The notes beneath the pieces were generated by a model. That model was not told the origin of the DNA. It searched no databases and worked only from the letters and a program-made list of their open reading frames with translations. The translations under genes and the position numbers were made by a program. A DNA stretch of 64,000 nt from Buddleja alternifolia (Eukaryota; Streptophyta; Magnoliopsida; Lamiales; Scrophulariaceae), in contig CM033391.1 of assembly GCA_019426215.1 (NCBI GenBank), positions 21,100,949-21,164,948 on the forward strand, in the 5' to 3' direction. This document shows positions 12,701 through 24,700 of the stretch, piece by piece (position 1 is the first letter of the stretch; each line of letters starts with the position of its first letter).

Positions 12701-15700
12701 TGTTGTCGCAGCTGTTTTGGGGAGTCGAGATGAGGTTTTGCGGCAATTGAAGTATAATTTATTACAAGCACAATAGAAGATGGCACACTATGCGAATAAA
12801 CGACGACGAGCGTTTGAGTTAAAGGTGGGCGATTGTGTTTTCTTAAAAGTTAGACCACATTGACAAACATCAATGGCGCGTATTGGTCACAATAAATTGG
12901 CTGCGAAATTTTATGGTCCATTCGAGATAGTGGCACGAATAGGGGCAACAACGTATTGACTAAAGTTACTGGATAATAGCCGCATACACCCTGTTTTTCA
13001 TGTTTCCCAGTTGAAGCGTGTGGAGGGAATCAACCAATTGAAGGGGAGCTACCACCTAGTTTGGAAATCTCGGGCATAAATGCATTTGAACCGGAAGAGC
13101 TACTGGAATGGCGCACTTTGCGGCGGGGTCCGAATCACATTCATCAAGCCTTGGTTAAGTGGACTGGTCAATCGCGAGATGACGCTACATGGATGGATAT
13201 TGACGACTTGGTGCAGCAGTTTTCGAAATTCAGCCTTGCGGACAAGGCTCATTTTCAGAGGGGGGGAGGCACTGTTACGGAGAAGCTGATGTGGCTGATT
13301 TGGCAGGTGACGCGGATCCACGTGGAAGCGAGAGAGATGAGGTGGCGCCGATCCTAGTCTATACCAGGCGCAAGAAGAAATCGACTGGCTGATTTGATTT
13401 AATTAATTAGTCAATATATTATTAATTATTGCTTTAATTATTTCCCTTGTAAGTTAAGTTGTTTTCTTTTCTTAGGAGTTTATTTTGTGGTAGAAGTCTA
13501 TGATTGAGGGAGAATTGTACTGATGCACATATACGCTGTTTTGAGTTGTTTTCATTCTTCATTGAATACATTGAGAATTTCGGCTTTAAGCTTGGGCAAG
13601 AATTCATTCTTGAGTTTGTGTTTGTTCTTTGCACTTTAAGTGTTAACAACCCCAAAAAATCTCGAACGTTCCTAACCGAACGGGGTACTGGCCAATCAAG
13701 GATGGCGCTAGGGGTGAAAGACGAACCAAACTACTCGATATTCGGCTCGAGTTCGATCGCTAAAAGCTCGTTTGAGCTCGGTTCGTTAACTTATCAAACT
13801 AAGCTTGAACAACTTTTTGTGTTTGATAAGTTTTGAAGTTCGGTTCGAACTCGGCTCGATTAGTAAAAAATAATAAAAATATGTACAAAAAAATCAAACT
13901 ACTCGAGCTCGACTCGTGTTCGGCTCGATTAAAGCTCGTTTGAGCTCGGCTCGATTACTAATCAAACAAGCTCAAACACAAACTTTGAAGCTCGATTGTA
14001 TTTCAAACAAGTTTGAACAACATCTCGTTCGGTTCAACTCGGCTCGTTTACACCCCTATATGGCGCTGATTTTGATCGGGTCCATTGCCACGCTGGTGGC
14101 TGAAACAACGTGGCCGAGATACTCGACTTGCTTGCATCCAGACGGACATTTTTTTCGGTTGGCCTTAAAGTGATTTTCCCTTAAAATGTTGAACACGAGT
14201 TCAAGTTGCTCCCTATGAGCCCCCTCGGTCCTGCTATAAACCAATATATCGTCGAAGAAAATGAGAACAAACTTCCGGAGAAATGGACGAAAAAGATCTT
14301 TCATAGTTGATTCGAAGATTGCCGGCGCGTTAGTCAACCCGAATGGCATAACCAAGAACTCGTAATGGCCACTATGAGTTCTAAAAGCCGTCTTTGGCAC
14401 ATCTCGGGGCACCACCCTAATTTGATGATAACTCGAACGTAAGTCAATCTTAGAGAAAATGGTCACCCCGGCTAGTTCATCGAGCATCTCTTGAATTAAC
14501 GGAATTGGATACTTATCCGGTACGGTAACTTTATTCAATTCGCGGTAATCCACACAATCTCCAGCTCCTGTCTTTCTTCGTCACTAACAAAACCGGGCTC
14601 GAAAAGGGACTTGAACTCGGTTGTGTCACCGATACCGGCCCTGCCCCCGAGTGTAGCTCAATTCGGTGGTCAGTGGCACGCCGTGGAGGTAAGTCATTCG
14701 GTTCCCCAAACACCTCATCAAACCGTCCCACTATCTCCTCTACTCCAGCCCCACGAATTCCCCCTTCACCATTTCATTCTACCCCTCTCCTTCATCTCCT
14801 TTCATAACAATAGCCCAACATTCGGAATCATGCATTTTCATCAACGATTTGAGACTCACCTGACCCCGGCACAAGGCCGGGTCTCCCTTAAGTTGGACTT
14901 GGGATGCCCCGCGTTGAAAGGTCACCGTCAAATCCTGCTAATCGAGGTGGACTCCCCCTTTAAGTGTTTCGAGCCATGCCACCCCAATAATTACATCTAT
15001 TCCGCCGAGAGGAAAAACGTAATAGTCAGCTTTGACAGTGCAAGTATCAAATTGGATGGCCACGGCTTGACAGAGGCCCTTGGATTCGTGCCGTTGCCTG
15101 TCGCCCAATTGAACGCCGAATTTGCCCGTGGCTAGTGGTGTCCAACCGAGTGCCTCCACCAAGGTGTTTGACAGAAAATTGTGGCTAGCACTACTATCAA
15201 TGAGCACGGCCACCGCTCGCCCTCCTACATGTGCCCTTAGTCGTAATGTGTGCGGGCTAGAGAGTCCCGCCAACGTATACAAGGGGAGGGACGCTGTTTC
15301 AGTAATCCCCCCCGTCGGCCGAAATAAACGGTCCTTTGTCCTCCGTCTCCACGTTTTCAATCAACTCCGTGTCTAAAGGATCCCTTTCTTCCACCAATAA
15401 TGCCCGTAATTGCTTGTTCAGGCACTCGTGTAGAGGATGGTATGGCTGTTTGCAACGGAAACACAGCCCCTTGGCACGTAAATCCGATAATTCTTGTTGC
15501 GTCAATCTCCTAACCGGGGTACGAGCAGTGGATTGGCCAGACTCGGTGGATCGAGCTGGGCCACTTCTGTTCGGCTGCCTAGCAGTAGCACCCGGAGGTG
15601 CCGAGAATGAGCTGGCTGCGCTTGCTGTAGCTGGCCGGCTGAAATTAACCGAGCGGGCGGGAGTGGACGAGATAGTGAGGTCGTCTTCGATGTCTCGGGC

Positions 15701-18700
15701 TAATTCCATGGCCGTCTCCAAATCAACGTGGCGCAACCATCTTAATTTGCTGCGAATGCTTCTACCAACCCATGCATGAAATAACCCATGTAATGGTCGT
15801 CACTCAAACCCGGAACTTGATTCGCCAATTGAACAACTAAGTTCACATAATCCTCCACGATCCAGTTTGTCGTACATCGGATAACCGTTCAAATGGACTC
15901 CCCTTGTAACGGTTATCAAACTTCACCATAAAAGCTTGTGAAAATTCGGTCCATCCGATATTGAGCTTATGTTGGCGAATCCACGTAGACCGATGTAAGG
16001 CTCCTCCCTCCATGGCTACCATGGCCGCCGGTACCTTCTGCTCCGGGGGAGTTCGATGGATTTCAAACAGTTGGTTAGCGCGAGCCAGCCATCCGAGCGG
16101 ATCAGAGCCTTCAAACGTGGGTAGTCGGATAGACAGTTGTGGCACGGAAGCAGCCGCCACTGTCGCTGTAGCAGGACTTTCGGCGACGTGCGGGCTCTCC
16201 GGCACAGCAAATCCAGCCGGCTGTGGTGCAGCGGTAGCGTGGCTTGAACCACCGTCGTCAAATTGGTGATGGCAGCCGTCAGTTCCGCCAGTTGGCGCTT
16301 CATCATCACTTGATCGCTCAACACCTCATTCACGGTCCCTTCCAACTTCTCCATGTTACCCTCCAACTTGTCCATTCGCTGGTTCGAGGATGAACGAGTA
16401 TTCGTTATTAGTCGCGGGGGAAAGATCCAGCAGGTCGGACTAAATTGTTAACACTTAAATTGCAAAGAACAAACACAAACTCAAGAACGAATTCTTGCCC
16501 AAGCTTAAAGCCGAAATTCTCAATGTATTCAATGATGAATGAAAACAACTCAAAACAGCATATATGTGTCTCAGTACAATTCTTCCCCAGTCATAGACTC
16601 CTACCAAAAATAAACTCCTAAAAAAGGAAAACAACTTAACTTACAAGGGAAATAATTAAAGCAATAACTAATAATATATTGACTAATTAATTAAATCAAA
16701 TCAGCCAGTCGATTTCTTCTTCCGCCTGGTGTAGACTCGGATCAGCGCCACCTCATCTCTCTTGCTTCCACGTGGATCCGCGTCACCTGCCAAATCAGTC
16801 ACATCAGCTTGCTCCGTAACAATCCGGCTTTTTAATGCCAAGCTAGAAGTTGGCTGCTTCACATAAACCTTCTACGACTGTGCCTTTCGATAGCTTATGA
16901 TCAGTAAATTCTATAGCTTTCATAATACTTGACCAATATCAATGATATTCTTGTTCTCAATCATCTCAATAGGTGTGACAGTTGCTTAAGTAGTAATGAT
17001 GGTAGTATCATCATATGAGTTGCTATAACAGCTAACAAAAATAATTGAAGTGAAAATTTTTCTGTTTGACCTTTTACAGATTCTTAGGGAACAGTACAAT
17101 GAAATTTTGAAGTCTTAAGAATACTTGTTACTTCTACTAACCTTGTAACCATAAATGACTTCTGTTGTTGGTGGATTCCTAAGCCTGGTCGTTCAACATG
17201 TTGATCCATTAAATGCTAGAATCTTTTGGTTGATTTAAGTTGGGAGGTAAGGATGTTATGTATATGTTATACAATGAATTTGGTGTTTTAGTAGGAAAGT
17301 AGGAAAAGATTCTGTTCAAGCATGAAAACGGAAGAAATCAGAAGTAAGGATGATGAATTTGAAAGGTTATGTCTCTTCAGGAAATTAATGAAAAAAATGA
17401 ATGCATGACATTTAACCATTATTACCTTGGTTGTTAATCATACACAAGAGGGAGATGATACCGTAGAAATTAAAGAAAAGAGTTCAACTAAATGTTAGAA
17501 ACAAGCTGTGGATGCCCTACTGAGCAACAAAACATGTGATCCAAGTCGTCTAATTCTTATTAATTATCAAAAGCACAAAAGTCTACTACTTCTAAGGCTA
17601 AAATATTGCTTTGATCGACATGTTTATGGTTCCTACTTATTGCTATCAGATGAGTAACCTAAAACTAATAACTTTAAACTTGTCAAGCAGAAATCTAACA
17701 AAAGGAAGTATTGTAAATATTATTTGATTTACTAGGAAAGGAATCTACTGATACATATTAGAATCAACAAAATGGTAACTTTCAGTATAAGACTAATGTA
17801 CTCTAGAAAATGCTTAGTAACATATTCTTTTTGAAAGAGCTACATCCTGCAGCTTACTCAGTATGAAATAATATTTATCCTTGAGCTTTTACTACTGACA
17901 ATTATTTAGTTGTCCAAAAACTTTTCCTTTTCTTATTCTCATCTAGCATTCTTATCTGTCCAAATATGCAATTTCTTTTGTAGTTTATACAGCAATGAAT
18001 TGGATGATCCCATGACATGCCTTCTACATATCATGCTCAGGAATATATTTGAATACTTGGAATAATCTTTTGCTTTAGAATCTTGAAGACACAATAGTGA
18101 ATTATTTTAAATAAGAAATTATCTTCGTAGGGGTCGACTATCAGATGCTTCTGGAGGATCCTCATTTTCATAACTTCTCACCCAAATTGCAATATCAGAT
18201 ATATCTTCTGTTCCACACAAAAGTTCTATTTTCTGTCTTCTTAAGTCTGCACATGAAGTCATGGTCCTTTTGGTTCATGAGTTCCATGGGTACTGCATAA
18301 TTTTTGGGTCATCTTTCATAATCTTCCATCTTCGCTCTAATTTTCTGTAGCAGACAGAAGTGTGAGAAAATTTAGATTGACCCTAATTGGGAATTTGTTT
18401 TCTCTTGCGATCAAATAATAAAAGGTTAGCAAAAAAGTGACACTGATAACAGTTCTAGAAATCTGTTTATTCACTCTGACTTTCCTTCGTCCATTTCACT
18501 TATGAAAAACACTGTTACTGACTTACTGCTGTTCCATTTTCTTCATCGTTATAGAGATATTTCAGATGCCAAAGACTATTATGCTGTAGCAGATTAAAAT
18601 CCTAAATGTGTAGCTCTAAAGTTTGATTATTTTCTGACTTTCCTGCTTCATTTGCACCTCTGAGAATGCAAATATTTATTCTCTATTTCTTTGATCTTTA

Positions 18701-21700
18701 TAGAGATGTATCTCTTTCTATTTCCATTGCATGTATCTTAAGTTCAATTTGTTGTTTGCAACTCGAACAAATTACTATTATCGACTTCTCATGTTATGCA
18801 GGACTTTGGAAGTTCCCAGCTCTCGTATTGTTATTATCGAAGGGATATACGCCTTGAGTGAGAAATTAAGGCCTTTGCTAGATCTCCGTGTCTCTGTTAC
18901 TGGTGGAGTGCACTTTGACCTTGTAAAACGTGTGTTGAGAGACATTCAACGTGCTGGACAAGAGCCTGAAGAGATAATTCATCAGATATCAGAAACGGTA
19001 AACCTCTGTTTCTTACATACTTTTTCCATGATTGTGGATATGTTAATAGTTACCTTGCATTCAGGTATATCCCATGTACAAAGCTTTTATAGAGCCAGAT
19101 CTACAAACAGCACATATTAAAATCATTAACAAATTTAATCCATTCTCCGGATTTCAAAACCCCACATATATATTGAAGGTAAGTCTTCTGCTTCTGGGTA
19201 CAATAAAACTAAAGTGTGTTCACATGTCTGTCTAAGTTTTTTGACAGCTAAATTTGTCCTTTTGCTTTAGTCGACAAGACCAGTGACAGTGGATCAAATA
19301 AAGGCAGTTCTTTCCCATGATTATAGAGAAACTACGGAGGAAACTTATGATATTTATCTTCTCCCACCTGGTGAAGATCCTGAAGCATGCCAATCGTATT
19401 TGAGGATGAGGAATAGGGATGGCAAGTACAATCTCATGTTTGAGGTTTGGCTGTTGGTGACTAAATATCTTTCTTATTTAAGCTTCCTTATTATCTTTCT
19501 CTCTTGGTCAAAGTCTAATAGAAGAGTTCTTTAGATAAAATAAAGTCATAAGCTTGCTGTCCTTCAAAAGTTTCCAACATTTGTATGATAATCTTTCTGT
19601 GTCAAACTTCCTTAAGCGTCTCTTGTTATGCAATTTCATTTCTCATTTGATGCTTGGCTAGAAACTTACGACTTTTAGATTGCTGACTCCCTTTCTGCTC
19701 TTCCTCTCTCTCTTGGAGCTGTATAATATGTAAATGTCTACTATGCATGCATGTCAGTGTGAGGTTTGTCTGTGTGTTTCTTGTGACAATGGTTGCTTGT
19801 AATCTTACACATACACCATAATATGTACCTCAGCAACTTGCACTGTTAGATCACATCATTGGTTCCTTGGAAGAATTGGTACTCCATGGCTCATTGGTAT
19901 GAGGAGCTTCTTAATGACTAGAAGATCAACCCAAATATAATATCTCCAAACCAGTTTATTTGAATGATATAGTCATAACCTCAGAATTTAAAAAATTTGT
20001 GTCTTACCGAAAGTAATATATGCAATATGCTTTAGTTTCATAGTTTTCGCTTTCCCTTTATTGTAGTTTCTAGGACAGGGTTGAAGCTTATTATGATCTG
20101 TATTTCGGTAATTGTTTGTTCCAGTGTAAGGGGTTGTTTGTACTCATGCGTATTGACCAGTAATATAAATTACTATTTCAGGAATGGGTCACTGATAGCC
20201 CCTTCATTATATCACCAAGAATTACTTTTGAAGTTAGTGTGCGTCTTCTCGGTGGACTGATGGCACTAGGGTATACAATTGCATCGATCCTGAAAAGAAG
20301 CAGTCATGTCTTCTCCAATGATAAAATCTGCGTAAAAACTGATTGGCTGGAGCAACTTAACCGAAAGTATGTGCAGGTATGACATTGGTCTACTGATTTT
20401 ATCTGAGTACTTATTTGGTGTACTGTGTTGGTTATTAATGTTTGAACTAGGATCTGCATGGCATTCGTTTTTTTTATTTTCTCCGACTCTTATACGGAAT
20501 TTTAATTGATACACTCTTAAAAGCAAATGGTCATTTTGTTCAAGGACGGTTTAAGAATATTACTTACAAATTAGTGTCCCCACTGGAAATGAAGCCGTTA
20601 ATGTTTTTTAATACTTCAATCTTCTAACAGTCCATTGACCTTCCTTTTTACTCTTTGTTATGTATTTGAGGCTGCCATCTCTCTTTAATAATGTTTTATG
20701 TTTTCTCTAGATCTTGCCTGTTGAGCATAAAGTTTATCTGCTTTAGCTAATTTTGTACACAGGTACAAGGAAGAGATCGTATATATGTCAAATATGTTGC
20801 CGAGGAGCTGGGCTTGGATGGTTCATATGTTCCACGCACATACATAGAACAAATTCAATTGGAGAAAATCATAAATGATGTTATGGTCTGACACCGTTTG
20901 CACTAATTAATTTTTTTTCTTTTTCATCTTCATTATATTTAATCTCATCTCAAAGACCACAGGCACTGCCTGATGATTTGAAGACAAAGCTCAGCATAGA
21001 TGATGAGTTAGCTTCAAGTCCTAAAGAAGCTCTATCCCGGGCCTCTGCAGATAGGAGAACAAAATTCCTCAATCGGTATGCTTTGTTCGTTGGCATAAGC
21101 TTCTAATAGGAAGTGGACATTTTTGACAGCTGTAACTAGTTTTCACTTTTCTGGTCCCATTACCAGTTCACCTATTCCTAGGGATGGCAATGGGGCAGGG
21201 TTAGATGGGTATCCAACCGAACCTGCCTCGTTTGGGGTGGGTTCAGTTTCGCCAAATGGGTAATGGATCGGGTTATGAATATTAAAAATTCTAATCCTCC
21301 GGGTTCGGTGCGGGTAGCGGGTTTAGTACAACCCCCACATAACGCCCTGCTAATTTTTAATATTTTTAATTATACTTTGCCACCAAAACATAATATTTTA
21401 ATGTAGGAATTGGGAACCAAGGTTCAAATCATTCAGTAGAAACCCTTCTTCTTTTCTTCCAAATTACCTATTAATATGGGTGTTAAATTTGGACTTGTCG
21501 ATGTGATTTGATTATTGTCTGTGTTAAATTTTATCATGTTTGTCTATGTTGTTGGTTTATTAGTTCTTGGATTATATGAGTCTTAATCTGGCTATTACTT
21601 GTGTGAAATTTTAGCATGTTGTTTGAGTAGATTTTAGTTGTCAATTGGGTTCATTGGGTTGACCTAGGCTTCACTTGGTTCGGATTCGGGTCAGGTTGGG

Positions 21701-24700
21701 GCGGGTCATTGGGTGAATTATTGAATTTTCGTGACTCTAGCGGGTTCAGACTCCGCCGGTTATTGGGCAGGGCAGGGCAGGAAGCGGGTTTTGCCAAACC
21801 TGCTTCATACCCGCCCATTGCCATTCTATTCCTTTGACATTCTTCTGTAATATATCGGAATTTTCATGCACCTGACTATTTTGTGCAGATTTCTTTCAGA
21901 AGTTTTGCCATCTTCTCAAGTATAATTAATTCTTTCACTGTCCACAGTGGGATTTCTCACTCATTCTCAACGCATCGTGATAAAAATCTAACCAAGCTGA
22001 CAAAACTTGCTGTTAACAATAGGAGGTACGATGGAAGAACCCCAGATTCACCAGCAGCACTTGCTAATCAGGTGAGTATCATGGATTGTTGTGGATTATG
22101 AGGTACTATCTCTGTGGTTGATTAGTTGACATTGAAAGTTTGTTAGAATTCAGGTGGTACAATAGAATTTAGGTGTGCTGGCTTTAGGAAAGTCAATTCC
22201 AGTTTTGTTTTTCTTTTTTTTTTTTTTGCATAATCTAGAGTTAATTCCTCTTCATGACCTATCATGCCCAAAGTTGACCATCTCTCTTCAATGATGAAAG
22301 ATTTGTGAAGTGTAGAAAAGTATCATCCTTAACTCGTATGTAATTGTTGATAGTGTTGCTACAACTGTCAGTAGCTGGTAAATTTTGGTTAGGAAAAATT
22401 AAATTAATCAGTGGAGATTTAAAACTTATTTGTGGGTATTTGCTGGCTTCAAATTTTAAGAAATTATGCATGGTGATGTTACCTCGTTTTTGATGTGAAA
22501 TGAGATTTTACTTTCTGTAATCATAGGACTGAACTGTCTAATCGGTCCATGACTCTGGAGCTTGAACAAGTAATGATAACTTTTTCTTCATAAATTATAT
22601 GTTTCAAATCTTTTACTTTGCTGGTATTCTATCTACTAAGAACGTGCTAACAAAAACCTTTTCTTCACTTTGAGCCCTATGTTGATTAATAATTGAGTTC
22701 TCTACCTGTGTTACTTTCATTTTGAGCATTACTAAGTTAGTTATTTATGCCTAAATTTCAGATTTTTAGTGGCGCTGACTCTTCTATAAGTTGTGGCAAA
22801 TAAATTTTCCACCTTTGTCTCCTTTCTTTAATGGTAAATTAACCATCCTGAGAAAAAAATTTCATGTAATGTGCATTTGCCTCCATTTAGTTTTTTACAT
22901 TAGATACGTTATTAAGTGGGTCCAACCCCTAGCCATGAAAGCACAACTATGCTATTGGCTCAGGACTTATTCCTTGTGTTTTTTACTCCACTTGACCCAA
23001 AAGTGTTAACCAAGCGTATTACACAGTAGCTTAACATAGATTCTTGCAATCCCCCATTAGCTGTCATGCGCAATTACACAGTAGCTTGCTGGTATGCATC
23101 TGCTTCAAATCTTTATGGTGACAGTGGCTCCATCACTTCACTCGTATCACAATCCCGGATTTGTAAATGTAACTCGAATTTTAGCCTAAGTAGTTACGTC
23201 TAAGCCTTCAGCTAGGTGATGCTAGAGGGTCTAGTGGTGGGCCTGGGTGTGGCAAGATGCATCGAAAGATCCTTATCCAAATCTCAGTGTCTGATACGAG
23301 TATGCTGGTACATTTTGGAAGAGATAAAAGGAGATTTGTGCTTACTAGCTCGTAGATTTTATTATGCTTACACATATACCATGCCCAAATTGATGATACT
23401 TGAATTTTATTTTATTTAGGTTACAATCGTTGATACTTGTATGATATACTGAAAATAGTCATTTTCTTACTGGTTTCTGGTCCGGTTAGTAAATTGTTTG
23501 TAGGGAAACCGAAAAATTTCTCCAACAAAAATAATACACTTATTTTGATGTTTGTTATTGCAGGGCAAACTAATTTGTACATTCAATAATTGTAATCTAT
23601 TAAAGATGTTTTGCTTTGACAAATTTTTTCTTTCTTGTTTTCATGCTTCATATACTTAAATCTGGGGAACATGGAAAGTTGGAAAATTATACCTTGACAT
23701 AACAGTAGTTAGGGTGTTTGTATGGCATATTGGATCAATCTTGATGTCATCTGTTCTTTAACCAAAACAAATACCTTCATTAGGAAACAGTATTTTGATG
23801 TGCAAGGTCTGTTTTTCTCCTTTTCTTTGGTTAAAACGATAAAAATCAAAAGAGTGGGAAATAAGAATGGTGATGTCGAGGATTTCGCATCATGATATTT
23901 CAAACCAAGATGACGAAAATGAGATTTTTTTATGAAAAATGAAACGAAGAGGGAAAAAAAAGGAGAAAAAAGCACTCATTCCACGTACAAGATTAGGTGT
24001 GCGAAAAGGAGATGTAAATGCAACTGGATTCAATCTACAAGATTCCTTCCACATGGAATTGTGCCAAATCAAGACTGATAATTGATAATTCATAGGCAAT
24101 GCTAAGATTTGTTTCTTTTTTTATGTGATTTGGTAATTTGGCTACTTAAAACCACCAGCTGGAGGTGCTCAAACAAATACTCGATAAGAAGACATGTATG
24201 GCATGTTGGAAGATTTCATCCAAAATATAGAAATTTGGGAAATGGCCCAAACATGCCCTTAACTTTAGTGCATCTATATGTCCTTCCTCATTTGGTATTT
24301 AAATGTTTATTTAAATGTCAATAGAAAAATTGTGACATGGTATTTTCGATGTTATGGTGGTCATGGTAATATCCTTAATAATGATAACAAGTCAGTAATC
24401 ACCATTGCCTCTTCGACATTACATCTTTTTGTTTTGAATTATGTACTTCCCTAGTAGTCATATGTGATACCATTTCTTATTGAGCAGCATGTCAATAATT
24501 GTTTGTTTCAGGGCATTGTTACTTATGATAACAAGTCAGTAATCACCATTGCCTCTTCGACATTGCATCTTTTTGTTTTGAATTATGTACTTCCCTAGTA
24601 GTCATATGTGATACCGTTTCTTATTGAGCAGCATGTCAATAATTGTTTGTTTCAGGGCATTGTTACTCAACTATCTGAACAAATTTCCACACTGAATGAG

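Larger units (their letters stand above)
11410..16821 (-). mobile_element. Chromovirus (Ty3/gypsy) element with a second same-family copy nested inside, in intron 3
   Basis: The outer copy reads on the minus strand. Its right LTR is 16446-16821 and a truncated left LTR is 11410-11607. The flanks ATCCA (11405-11409) and ATCCG (16822-16826) fit a 5-bp target duplication with one mismatch. Gag, protease and reverse transcriptase run leftwards from 16375 and break off at 13649, exactly where a plus-strand LTR of the same family ends. The plus-strand part (about 11622-13648) is RNase H end, integrase, chromodomain-like tail and LTR. This fits a copy inserted in opposite orientation into the reverse-transcriptase/RNase H part, followed by a deletion joining the outer LTR to the inner RNase H. 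Both copies are broken by stops. Confidence 0.85.

Noticed and set aside
11613..14056. Simple inversion of part of one chromovirus
   Set aside because: The plus-strand LTR at 13273-13648 is complete with its own polypurine tract, which an inversion starting inside the left LTR would not give.
14611..15376. Long plus-strand frames
   Set aside because: Shadows of the minus-strand protease and RT of the chromovirus.
22841..23420. Small open frames in intron 10
   Set aside because: AT-rich chance frames without conserved motifs.
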